From: SAR116 cluster bacterium
GTDB taxonomy: Bacteria; Pseudomonadota; Alphaproteobacteria; Puniceispirillales; Puniceispirillaceae
Direction: 5' to 3'
Assembly (NCBI GenBank): GCA_004213025.1
Contig: SHBC01000022.1
Coordinates: 1 to 12,816 of the forward strand
DNA: 12,816 bases
In this document: positions 1 through 8,300 of the stretch, piece by piece
Layout: the number at the start of each line of letters is the position of its first letter
Position numbering within the stretch: position 1 is the stretch's first letter
Notes under the pieces: generated by a model
Databases searched by the model: none
What the model was told of the DNA's origin: nothing
The model's input: only the letters and a program-made list of their open reading frames with translations
Translations under genes and position numbers: made by a program

Positions 1-1
1 G

Positions 2-1156
2 GTTGAGATGCAGCTTCGTTGCCTTGCCATTGACTGGCGCCGGATGCGCAACCTCGATGATCAGATCGGGGCGCTGCGCGGACTCGCCCTCGCCGAGGCC
101 GTGATGGGCGCCGACGCGGCACGGCTTGGCGCCCTGCTTGATATATTGATGCCAAAGCTCACCGCCGCCATCCACCCTGATGGCGGCCATGTCAGCCGCA
201 TGCCGGACAGGCATATCCTGATGTTGCGCCAGCTTGTCGAGATTCGCATGGCGACAAGCCTTGCCGGCGCTGACGGGGCCGCGCTTGCCGACATGATCGA
301 GCGTATGGGCGGGCTTGTCCGGATGTGGCGTCACGGTGACGGGCGCATCGCACATTTCAATGGTGCCGGCAAAGTGCCGAGCGAGATTGTCGAGGAAACC
401 CTCTCGCGCTCCGGCACCCGCAGCAAGACCATACAGCAGGCCCCCTATAGCGGCTTCATCCGTATCGGCAGTGGCCGCACGGTGGTGATCATGGATGCTG
501 GCGAGCCTGTCAACGCAGCCGGCGGCACGATCACCGGCCTTGGCACACTTGGCTTTGAGATGAGCGTCGGTCAGGCCCAGCTGATCGTCAATTCGGGCCA
601 GATGATGACCGACCCGACGCTGCGCCGGGTGATGTGCTCGACAGCGGCGCATTCGACAGTCGGCCTCGACAATCAGAATTCATCACGCCTTCAGGATGGT
701 CGTCTTGCCTCGGTATCCGGCGTTGAGGTTGGCGAGGCGCAGGCCGGCCTTCTTGCCGTTGCCACGCATGACGGGTTCGAAACCTCGCACGGCATCCTGC
801 ATCATCGCAAACTGTATCTGCGAACCGGCGGGGCCAATCTTCGTGGCTCGGACACGCTGGAATATACCGGTGCGCCGGGCGAGATACCCAACCTTGCCTA
901 TGTCCGCTTTCACCTTCACCCACGGGTCACGGCGGCGCCGCTGCCGAACGGCACCGTGCTGATGAAAATACGCGGCAGCCGGGTGGGCTGGACCTTCAAG
1001 GCGTCGGGCGGCAACGTCGAAGTCGAAAATTCGGTCTATTTCGAGGACGGCCTGCGCCAGGCCAGCCAGCAGATCGTCGTCAAGGTCATGGTCAGCGAGA
1101 TCCGCACCACCGGATCGCACGAGGTCAAATGGGCCTTCACGCGAAGCAACCAGTAA
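2..1156 (+). CDS. Heparinase II/III-like protein, 5'-truncated by the window edge
   Basis: The frame is open to the window edge, so the true start lies upstream; the ATG at 8 is probably internal. Family knowledge: these proteins pair an alpha-helical toroid with a C-terminal beta-sandwich (heparinase II/III-like domain) and usually exceed 500 residues, so about 380 visible residues is roughly the C-terminal two thirds. Numbering from the ATG at 8, residues 1-115 look like the end of the helical part (PDGGHVSR at 58-65). HFNGA at 116-120 marks the transition. The rest is beta-rich and Gly-rich (GSGRTVVIMDAG, AHSTVGLD, LHHRKLYLR). Alphaproteobacteria often carry such a gene just upstream of purH, as here. 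Characterised members are polysaccharide lyases, but the substrate of this chromosomal type is not known to me, so lyase activity is an inference. The stop (1154-1156) is 106 nt before purH. Confidence 0.85.
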   Translation, partial: VEMQLRCLAIDWRRMRNLDDQIGALRGLALAEAVMGADAARLGALLDILMPKLTAAIHPDGGHVSRMPDRHILMLRQLVEIRMATSLAGADGAALADMIERMGGLVRMWRHGDGRIAHFNGAGKVPSEIVEETLSRSGTRSKTIQQAPYSGFIRIGSGRTVVIMDAGEPVNAAGGTITGLGTLGFEMSVGQAQLIVNSGQMMTDPTLRRVMCSTAAHSTVGLDNQNSSRLQDGRLASVSGVEVGEAQAGLLAVATHDGFETSHGILHHRKLYLRTGGANLRGSDTLEYTGAPGEIPNLAYVRFHLHPRVTAAPLPNGTVLMKIRGSRVGWTFKASGGNVEVENSVYFEDGLRQASQQIVVKVMVSEIRTTGSHEVKWAFTRSNQ

Positions 1157-1158
1157 CC

Positions 1159-1266
1159 ATGAAGGCCAAATATATCGGCATTGTGCCGCTTCGCATTGCC
1201 ATCGACGGACGCCTTTGCCATAAGGCAGACGACATTTCTGCAGCCACCGGAGCCACCGCAGCATGA
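1159..1266 (+). CDS. Possible 35-residue small ORF coupled to purH
   Basis: An ATG two bases after the heparinase-like stop opens a 35-codon frame. It ends in TGA at 1264-1266, overlapping the purH start as ATGA. The peptide begins [18 protein letters not shown] and ends in an Ala/Thr-rich tail; I recognise no family. For: it fills the gap exactly, and it has the stop/start overlap typical of translational coupling. Against: no convincing Shine-Dalgarno precedes it, third-position GC is lower than in the neighbouring genes, and a frame this short arises easily by chance in GC-rich DNA. A GGAG at 1249-1252, inside the small frame, probably serves purH. Confidence 0.22.
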   Translation: MKAKYIGIVPLRIAIDGRLCHKADDISAATGATAA

Positions 1267-2861
1267 CATCACGGCGTGCCCTTCTATCCGTTTCCGACAA
1301 GACCGGCCTTGTTCCCTTCGCCACCGGCCTCGCCGCGCAGGGGTTCGAGATCCTGTCGACCGGTGGCACCGCGACCACGCTTCGCGACGCCGGGCTTGCG
1401 GTTACCGATGTTGCCGAGGTCACCGGCTTTCCCGAGATCATGGATGGTCGGGTGAAGACGCTGCATCCGAACATCCATGGCGGGTTGCTGGCGCGCCGGG
1501 ACGACGACGCGCATCTCGCCGCCATGCAGGAACAGGGAATCGCCGGGATCGATCTGTTGGCGGTCAATCTCTATCCGTTTGAGCAGCAACGCGCGAAGAC
1601 CGACGATTTCACCACGCTGATCGAATATATCGACATCGGCGGCCCGGCGATGCTTCGCGCCGCAGCGAAAAACCATGAATTTGTCACCGTTCTGTGCGAT
1701 CCGGCGGATTATGACGGTGTGATCGACGAGATCGCCACCGTCGGCGACGTTAGCCAGGAAACCCGCCGCCGCCTTGCCGGCCGGGTGTTTGCGCGCACCG
1801 CCGCCTATGACCAGGCCATCGCCGACTGGATGGCCAGTGACGGGATGGCCAGTGACGGGATGGCCAGTGACGGGATGGGGGACACAATGGATGATTCGAT
1901 GACCATTGCCGGGCGCCGTCTTCAGGAATTGCGTTATGGCGAGAACCCGCATCAGAAGGCAGCCCTCTACGCCGCCGGTCCGGTACGCCCCGGTGTCGCC
2001 AGCGCCACCCAGCTTCAGGGCAAGCCGCTGTCCTACAACAATCTGAATGACACCGACGCCGCCTTCGAACTGGCCGCCGAATTCAGTGAACCGACAATCG
2101 CCATCATCAAACACGCCAACCCGTGCGGTGTTGCTTCGGCGGGATCGCTGAGCGATGCCTGGGACGCGGCGCTTGCCGCCGACCCGGTCAGCGCCTTTGG
2201 CGGCATTGTCGCCGCCAACATGCCGCTTGATGGTGAGACGGCCCGCCGCATCACCAGCATCTTCACCGAAGTCGTGATCGCCCCGGAGGCCGACGAGGCG
2301 GCGCGCGCCATTCTGGCGGAAAAACCGAATCTGCGGCTGCTGACCACCGGCGCCATGCCAGATGCCGGCAGCGATGCGGTGAAGATCAAATCCGTCAGTG
2401 GCGGGTTCCTTGCGCAGTCGCGTGACAGCGGCATGATCACCGCCGATGACATCAGGATTGTCACCAGGGCGCACCCTGACGAGCGGCAACTTGCCGATCT
2501 GATGTTTGCCTGGCGGGTGGTCAAGCACGTCAAGTCCAACGCCATTGTTTTTGCGCGGGATCGCTGCACGGTCGGGGTTGGTGCCGGCCAGATGAGCCGT
2601 GTCGATTCCGCCCGTATCGCCGCGCAGAAGGCACGCGACACCGCGGCCCATCATGGCTGGGACGCCCCCAGGACAATCGGCTCGGTGGCCGCGTCTGACG
2701 CGTTTTTCCCGTTTGCCGACGGGCTGGCAGCCTTGATCGAGGCCGGCGCCACGGCGGTGATCCAGCCAGGTGGATCAAAGGCCGACGATACGGTGATAGC
2801 CGCCGCCGATGAAGCCGGTATCGTGATGGCGATGACCGGCATGCGGCATTTCAATCACTGA
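1263..2861 (+). CDS. purH: Bifunctional AICAR formyltransferase / IMP cyclohydrolase
   Basis: PurH catalyses the last two steps of de novo purine synthesis in the cytoplasm: formylation of AICAR with 10-formyl-THF, then ring closure to IMP. The 532 residues match the family's usual size. The N-terminal MGS-like cyclohydrolase domain (about 1-185) shows [15 protein letters not shown] and GRVKTLHP (Lys65 to Pro69). The transformylase domain (about 215-532) shows [22 protein letters not shown] and the Lys283-His284 pair in IIKHANPCG that is catalytic in the family. Residues 190-204 in the interdomain linker are three exact copies of MASDG, encoded by a perfect 15-bp tandem repeat. The ATG at 1263 has GGAG 10 nt upstream and gives the canonical N-terminus. 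The gene converges with mutY; the 46 nt between them show no clear terminator. Confidence 0.97.
   Translation: MTSRRALLSVSDKTGLVPFATGLAAQGFEILSTGGTATTLRDAGLAVTDVAEVTGFPEIMDGRVKTLHPNIHGGLLARRDDDAHLAAMQEQGIAGIDLLAVNLYPFEQQRAKTDDFTTLIEYIDIGGPAMLRAAAKNHEFVTVLCDPADYDGVIDEIATVGDVSQETRRRLAGRVFARTAAYDQAIADWMASDGMASDGMASDGMGDTMDDSMTIAGRRLQELRYGENPHQKAALYAAGPVRPGVASATQLQGKPLSYNNLNDTDAAFELAAEFSEPTIAIIKHANPCGVASAGSLSDAWDAALAADPVSAFGGIVAANMPLDGETARRITSIFTEVVIAPEADEAARAILAEKPNLRLLTTGAMPDAGSDAVKIKSVSGGFLAQSRDSGMITADDIRIVTRAHPDERQLADLMFAWRVVKHVKSNAIVFARDRCTVGVGAGQMSRVDSARIAAQKARDTAAHHGWDAPRTIGSVAASDAFFPFADGLAALIEAGATAVIQPGGSKADDTVIAAADEAGIVMAMTGMRHFNH
1830..1874 (+). repeat. Three perfect 15-bp tandem repeats inside purH
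   Basis: The unit ATGGCCAGTGACGGG occurs three times back to back at 1830-1844, 1845-1859 and 1860-1874, and is followed by a diverged start of a fourth copy (ATGGGGGAC). Each unit is five codons (MASDG), so changes in copy number keep the frame. It lies in the linker between the two PurH domains. Base-perfect copies suggest recent slippage expansion. Confidence 0.97.
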
Positions 2862-2907
2862 CCCCGATTTATGTCTAAAGCCGGTTGATTTCGGCACCTT
2901 CACACCT

Positions 2908-3954
2908 TCAAACCTGCCGCCGCGCCACCATCCAGACCTTGCGCATCAGCGTTGGCAGGCTTGCCGGGCGAACAGCGTGCCATTCGCCTGATAAGGCCGT
3001 CTCGTCCCATTCGACGACCGCCACATCCATGCTCAGCGAGAAATGCGTGAAGACATGGCTGACGCTGTCCCCGGCCATCCGCCAGTCGGCCGCGAAGGGC
3101 GCGCCGGCGAACGGGTCGTCTGCATCATAGGGACCATCATCCTGTGTCCATCCGGCGGACGGAAAGGCCAGCATACCGCCAAGCATGCCGCGTTCGGGAC
3201 GTGTCACCATGAAGGCCCGTCCGTCGCCGGCAATGGCGACAAAGGCAATGCCGCGGCGTTCCGGCTTGGTCTTTTTTGGCGCCTTGACCGGCCATGCCTC
3301 AGGCGTGCCGGCGCGGCGTGCGGCGCACCCCTCGCCAAGCGGACAGACCTGACAGCCAGGATTGCGCGGGGTACAGACGGCATTCGCAAAATCCATCAGC
3401 GCCTGCGGGAAATCCGATGGACGTTCGGATGGCAGGATGGCGTCATAGTGATCGCCGATTTCCGGCTTCGCCGCGGGAAGCGGTGTGGTGATGGCGAAAA
3501 AGCGCGCCAATACGCGTTCGATATTGCCATCAACAACGGTGCTACGGCGGCCAAAGGCGATCGCCGCAATCGCGCCAGCCGTATAAGGACCAATCCCGGG
3601 AAGGCCGCGCAGACCTGACACCTCATCAGGGAACCGGCCGGCATTTTCGGCGCAGAGGATCTGCGCCGCGCGGTGCAGGTTGCGTGCGCGTGCGTAATAG
3701 CCAAGACCGGCCCAGGCCGCCATGACCTCGTCCTGCTCCGCCGCGGCAAGGTCGCAGACATGTGGCCAGCGGCGGGTGAATTTCAGAAAATAGGGGATGA
3801 CGGTGGTAACGACAGTCTGCTGCAGCATGATTTCCGACAGCCACACATGATAGGCCGGCGCCAGATCCGGCCAGCGATACCGCCATGGCAGACTGCGGCC
3901 ATGCCGGTCATACCAGTCGAAGATGGCCGTGGCGGGAAAGGCAGATGCGGTCAT
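2908..3954 (-). CDS. mutY: A/G-specific adenine DNA glycosylase
   Basis: MutY removes adenine mispaired with 8-oxoguanine or guanine, as part of the GO repair system. From the ATG at 3954 the protein is 348 residues. The N-terminal HhH-GPD catalytic domain has the catalytic Glu41 in LSEIMLQQT, the hairpin LRGLPGIGPYTAGAI at 115-129, and the catalytic Asp142 in VDGNIERVLAR. The 4Fe-4S loop is complete: Cys194-x6-Cys201-x2-Cys204-x5-Cys210. The C-terminal NUDIX-like domain that recognises 8-oxoG covers about 235-345, with HVFTHFSL near 300-307 matching the FSH loop (Ser replaced by Thr). An in-frame TTG at 3990 would add 12 residues unlike family N-termini, so I prefer the ATG, although neither has a strong Shine-Dalgarno. 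The gene is divergent from the DUF721 gene; this neighbourhood is common in alphaproteobacteria. Confidence 0.96.
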   Translation of the reverse strand: MTASAFPATAIFDWYDRHGRSLPWRYRWPDLAPAYHVWLSEIMLQQTVVTTVIPYFLKFTRRWPHVCDLAAAEQDEVMAAWAGLGYYARARNLHRAAQILCAENAGRFPDEVSGLRGLPGIGPYTAGAIAAIAFGRRSTVVDGNIERVLARFFAITTPLPAAKPEIGDHYDAILPSERPSDFPQALMDFANAVCTPRNPGCQVCPLGEGCAARRAGTPEAWPVKAPKKTKPERRGIAFVAIAGDGRAFMVTRPERGMLGGMLAFPSAGWTQDDGPYDADDPFAGAPFAADWRMAGDSVSHVFTHFSLSMDVAVVEWDETALSGEWHAVRPASLPTLMRKVWMVARRQV

Positions 3955-3997
3955 AGCAATCAGACTGGCATAGCCCCCCTGCCGGTTCAATCACCGG

Positions 3998-4017
3998 CCG
4001 GCATCACACCGGCATCA
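3998..4017. repeat. Two 9-bp direct repeats in the mutY / DUF721 divergent region
   Basis: CCGGCATCA occurs at 3998-4006 and again at 4009-4017, an 11-bp start-to-start spacing close to one helical turn. It lies in the roughly 145-bp space between the two divergent start codons. A weak -10-like TATGCT sits at 4044-4049 on the + strand without a convincing -35. The repeats could be a regulator site or chance. Confidence 0.4.
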
Positions 4018-4098
4018 TAATGGTCGCACCCGTGTCGGTGTGCTATGCTACCGCCGATCTGACACCACATCACAGCCGCCAGCACAGGACACCCGCAG

Positions 4099-4575
4099 AT
4101 GACAGCCGACCGCCGCCACCGCATGACACGCCTTTCAAGGCTGGTTGATGGCATGGTGGCGCCAAGTGTGCGCGAACGCGGCTTCGTGATCAGCCGGCTT
4201 GTCTCGAACTGGCGCCAGATTGCCGGTGATATGGCGACGTGGAGCCGCCCCACCCAACTCAACCTGTCACGGCGCGGCGGCGGCACGCTTAAAGTTGCTA
4301 TTGCCAGCGGTTACGGGCCGATCGCGCTGCAGATGAAACAGCCGATCATCGACCGGGTGAACGCAACTTTCGGGTATCGCGCTGTTGCCGAGCTGGTGTT
4401 TGTGCAGACGCTTGCCCCGCAACCGGCCCAGCCCGCAACGCCGGAAGTCAGCCAGGCACCGGCCCCCGCCGCGCTGGCGGAGTCGATCTGGGAACTCGAC
4501 GCCAGGCTTGAGCGAATCAAATCGCCTGAGGTCCGCGCCGCGCTGCGCCGCCTTGGCCGGGCCGGACACAGCTGA
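4099..4575 (+). CDS. DUF721 (DciA-like) protein
   Basis: A 158-residue cytoplasmic protein with no signal peptide or membrane segment. Residues about 10-100 fit the DUF721 fold: an N-terminal helical part (LSRLVDGMVAPSVRERGF), a tryptophan in VSNWRQIAGDMATWSRP, then a beta-rich stretch (GGTLKVAIASGYGPIALQ) and a helix (IIDRVNATFGYRAV). A Pro/Ala/Gln-rich linker (about 112-130) leads to a short helical tail with LERIKSPEVRAALRRLG. Family knowledge: DciA, the best-studied DUF721 protein, helps load replicative helicase DnaB in bacteria without DnaC or DnaI. That this divergent alphaproteobacterial form does the same is an inference. It starts a + strand run continuing into the DsbA-like gene and smc. 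The ATG at 4099 has no strong Shine-Dalgarno, but the next Met (residue 9) gives a similar product. Confidence 0.88.
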   Translation: MTADRRHRMTRLSRLVDGMVAPSVRERGFVISRLVSNWRQIAGDMATWSRPTQLNLSRRGGGTLKVAIASGYGPIALQMKQPIIDRVNATFGYRAVAELVFVQTLAPQPAQPATPEVSQAPAPAALAESIWELDARLERIKSPEVRAALRRLGRAGHS

Positions 4576-4615
4576 CGGCAGCGCTGAATCCGGGTCTTCA
4601 TTGTGTGAATCTGCA

Positions 4616-4644
4616 TTGCCCACAGCCCGGGCTTTGGCTATTGT
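4616..4644 (+). promoter_or_regulatory. Candidate promoter, possibly giving a leaderless DsbA-like mRNA
   Basis: TTGCCC (4616-4621), a 17-bp spacer, then TATTGT (4639-4644); each hexamer matches 4 of 6 sigma-70 consensus bases. The ATG at 4651 lies six bases after the -10, so transcription would begin at or next to the start codon. No Shine-Dalgarno precedes that ATG, which fits a leaderless message. Called from sequence only. Confidence 0.35.
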
Positions 4645-4650
4645 GGCGGC

Positions 4651-5295
4651 ATGAAAGCATCCGCCCACAATATCGATGCCATTCCGCGCCGCCGCTTTGT
4701 TGCGATGAGTGCTGGCACCGCCGCCCTTCTGACCGCCGCGCCGCACGCGCTGGCCAGCGATGATTCGCTTGAACGCGCGCTGTCACCGCGCTTTATCGGC
4801 AGCGACGAGGCGCCGATTCGGGTCGCCGAATATTACTCGATGACCTGCGGGCATTGTGCCGATTTCCACAACAACACCTTTCCCAAGGTGAAGGCCAAGC
4901 TGATTGATGAAGGAATCGTTCGGTTTGAGATGCATCCTTTCCCGCTGGACGGGCTGGCGCTTCGTGCGCACGCCCTGGTCCGCGCGGTTCCAGAAACGAA
5001 ATTCTTTCCGCTGGTGAAAATGCTTCTTGCCAAGCAGCCTGTCTGGACGCGGGCCGCCGACCCGGTCGCCGAGCTGCAGAAAATGGCCAGGCTTGCCGGC
5101 GTCAGCGCGGATGAGTTCAACGACATCATGCGCAACCGGCCTCTGCTGGAAGGCATTGTCGATCTTCGCCAGAAGGCAGTGGATGACTGGAAAATCAGCT
5201 CGACACCGTCATTCGTCGTGAATGACGATCTGATGATTTCCGGCAACAGGGATTATGAGGAATTCGCCGAGCAGCTCAGCGCCTTTGGTGCGTGA
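4651..5295 (+). CDS. DsbA-family thioredoxin-fold protein, Tat-type signal
   Basis: A 214-residue periplasmic thiol oxidoreductase candidate. The N-terminus has a twin-arginine style signal, RRRFVAM at 13-19, followed by a short Ala-rich hydrophobic stretch; likely cleavage is after ALA at 33-35. The mature part begins like DsbA-family domains (GSDEAPIRVAEYYSMTCGHC): the redox motif C66-G-H-C69 is intact, an alpha-helical insertion covers about 100-180, and the cis-proline loop STPSF has Pro186. CGHC rather than CPHC is common in this branch; whether it oxidises or isomerises cannot be read from sequence. A DsbA-like gene beside smc is conserved in many alphaproteobacteria. It follows the DUF721 gene by 75 nt and precedes smc by 71 nt. 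No DsbB-like partner is in the window. Confidence 0.93.
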   Translation: MKASAHNIDAIPRRRFVAMSAGTAALLTAAPHALASDDSLERALSPRFIGSDEAPIRVAEYYSMTCGHCADFHNNTFPKVKAKLIDEGIVRFEMHPFPLDGLALRAHALVRAVPETKFFPLVKMLLAKQPVWTRAADPVAELQKMARLAGVSADEFNDIMRNRPLLEGIVDLRQKAVDDWKISSTPSFVVNDDLMISGNRDYEEFAEQLSAFGA

Positions 5296-5366
5296 GACGC
5301 CGTCACTCATGTTTTCTGATCCGTCCTTTCTGACCAACATATTTTGATCGAGGCTGGTAGCCGCCT

Positions 5367-8300
5367 GTGATTTTCCGAACCTTGAAGATGACCGGATTCA
5401 AATCCTTCGCCGACGCGGCGGAGGTCGAGATCGAATCGGGCATGACCGGCATCGTCGGGCCGAACGGGTGTGGCAAATCCAACATCGTCGAGGGCCTGCG
5501 CTGGGTGATGGGCGAAAGCAACGCTCGCCAGATGCGCGGTGCGGAAATGGATGATGTGATCTTTTCCGGCACCGAACAGCGCACGGCCCGCAACCTGGCT
5601 GAAATCACGCTTCAACTCGACAACAGCAACCGCAGCGCGCCAAGCGAGTTCAATAACGAGGACGAGCTCGAGATCACGCGCAAGATCGAACGCGGCAAGG
5701 GAAGCAGCTATTTCGTCAATGCCAGGCCGGCGCGGGCCAAGGATGTGCAGCTGCTGTTCGCCGATTCCGCCACCGGCGCGCGCTCATCGGGGATCGTCTC
5801 GCAGGGGCGGATTGGCGCCATCGTCGGCGCCCGCCCGGCGGATCGCCGCGCCCTGCTTGAGGAAGCTGCCAATATCCGCGGCCTGCATGCCCGCCGGCAT
5901 GAGGCAGAATTGCGGCTTCGAGGCGCCGAAACCAATCTTGAGCGGCTTGATGATGTCATCGCCGGGCTTGTCGAACAGCGTGATTCGCTTCGCAAGCAGG
6001 CCCGGCAGGCGGCGCGCTATCGGTCTGTCGCCGACCGGATACGCAAGGCTGAGGCACAGCTTCTCATGGCCCGCTGGCATGCCGCCGAAACAGCACGCAC
6101 CGATGCCGACACCGCGCTGACGGCGGCGCAGGCCGCCGCCACCGAACTGACCGGCGCCGCTGCCGCCTGCGCCACGATCCGCACCGAGCGCGCTGCCGCC
6201 CTGCCGTCCTTGCGCGAGGCCGAAGTGGCGCGCGCGGCGGAATTTCAGCGTCTTGCCATCACGCGTGATGAGCTTGACCGCGAGGAAGCGCGGATCCGCG
6301 ACGCCATAGAGCGTGGCATCCGCCAGCAAGACCAGATGCGCGATGATATCGCCCGCGAGACAGGTCTTCGCAGCGATGCCGACGAGGCGATGGCACGGCT
6401 TGCTGCGGAAGCCGCCGCCCTGCAAACACAGATTGATGATGCCGCACCGCAGCGTGACGCGGCGGCGCAGAGGCTGGCCACCATCCGCGAGGAGACCGGC
6501 GAAGCCGAGGCACAGCTTGCCGATGCCGCCGCGCAGGTTCGTGCCGCCGCCGCCACCCGCGAGGCACTTGCCACAAGGATTGCCGATCTGGAAGGCCGCC
6601 TTGCCGCCGCAGCCGAAGCCCTTGCCAATATCTCGCTGAACGCGCTTGAAGAAGAGGCCGCGCAGACGCAAACCGACTTCACCACAACCAGTGAAGCCGC
6701 CGGGGCGGCACGCCAGCAGCTGGACGCTGCCGAAACAGCCTTTGCCACCGCGCAGGCAGCTGGCGAGACAGCGCTTGCCGCACGGCGCGATGCCACCACG
6801 GTGACCGCCAGATTGCAGGCGGAGATTGATGCGCTGAGCTATCTTCTGACCGGCCCGGATGGCAGTGCCGATACACCGATCCTCGACAGCCTGACTGTCA
6901 GCGACGGCATGGAAAAGGCGCTGACTGCCTATCTTGCCGAGGAGCTGGCCGCGCCGGCGGGAACCGGCGAGACGGCCTATTGGCGGGGCGGCGGCGATGC
7001 CGGCTCACTGACGCCGCCCGATGGCACCTCGCCGCTGGCTCATTTCGTCAGCGGTGCACCGGAGCTGGCGACGGCACTTGCCGGGGTCGGCGTTGTCGAC
7101 AGTGCGTCGGAAGCTCAGGTGATGCAGCCGTCACTCATGCCAGGCCAGGCCCTGACCACCCGCGAGGGCGGCCTCTGGCGCTGGGATGGATTTGTGCGCC
7201 GCAGCGCCGCCCAGGACAGCAGCGCCGAACGCATCCGTCAGCGCCAGCGGCTGGAAACCCTGCAGACCGAACTTGCCACCGCGACCGCCGCTGAAGCCAC
7301 ACAGGCCGATGCCGCGACCGCGGCCGAGGAGTCACTTCAGCTCGCACGCCAGGAGCTTGCCACGCAGCGTGTTGGCACCGAGGGCGCCGAGGCAGCCAGA
7401 GCCACCGCGCGCCAGAAAGAGGAAAGCGCCCGCCTGCGTTTGGACACGGCACGCCAGCGCGCGATCGAACTTGATGAGGCCACCACCGGCATGCGCACCG
7501 ATCTTGCCGCCGCGAATGATGATGCGGCAAAGCTTGGCGACGACGCGGCACTGGCCAAGGACGAAGCCGAGGCCCGCCAGAAGGCCGAGGCGGCACGGGG
7601 TCTGCTGGCCGAGGCGATGCAGGCCGAATCCCGGTTTGCCGAAACATTGCGCGCGGCGCGCGACCGGCTGACCAGCTGCCAGCAGGAATCGGCGCAATGG
7701 CAGCAACGCCAGTCCGGCGCCGCATCGCGTGTCGAACAAATGCAGGCACGCCTTGCCGAGGCCGAGGCCGAGCAGGCCCGGCTTACCGCCTTGCCGGACG
7801 AGATTACCGCGCGGCGTCACGAAATGGGCGACAGGCTGGACGCCGCCGAGGCCGAGCGTCAGGCCGCGGCCGATGCGCTGCATCTCGCGGAAACGGCACT
7901 TGCCGAGGCCGAGACCGCGCAGCGTGACGCTGATGCCGCGCTGGCCGAAAGCCGCGAGCAGCTGATCCGCGCCGAAGGCATGCGCGAGCGTGCCGATGAA
8001 AGCCGGCGCGTCATCCTGGAGCTGATCAGCGAAAAGCTGAGCTGCACGCCGGACGGGCTTCCCGAACTTGCCGAGGCCGAGGATGCCGGCGCGCTTCCCG
8101 AGCTTGGCGTCCTGGAGGAACGGGTACAGCGGCTGATCCGCGAGCGCGACAATATCGGCCCGGTCAATCTTCGCGCCGAGACCGAAATGGCCGAGGTTGC
8201 CGCGCGGATCGAATCGATGGAGGCCGAGGCCGAAGATCTGGTCGCCGCCATCGAGAAGCTTCGTGCCGCCATTGCGAAACTGAACCGGCAGGGCCGCGAA

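Noticed and set aside
1284..2654. A 456-codon open frame on the - strand across purH
   Set aside because: purH is unmistakable on the + strand; the antisense frame is low-complexity Gly/Arg-rich, a typical shadow in GC-rich DNA.
2862..2907. Bidirectional terminator between purH and mutY
   Set aside because: Only a 4-bp GCCG/CGGC pairing with no T-run is present; not strong enough to call.
3043..3618. A 191-codon + strand frame inside mutY
   Set aside because: It overlaps the MutY catalytic and FeS region, which is clearly coding on the - strand.
3955..3990. mutY extension to the TTG at 3990
   Set aside because: It adds 12 residues not typical of MutY and uses a rare start; the ATG at 3954 gives the normal N-terminus.
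5784..6671. A 295-codon - strand frame opposite smc
   Set aside because: Antisense of the Smc head and coiled coil; Gly/Arg-rich with no recognisable motif.
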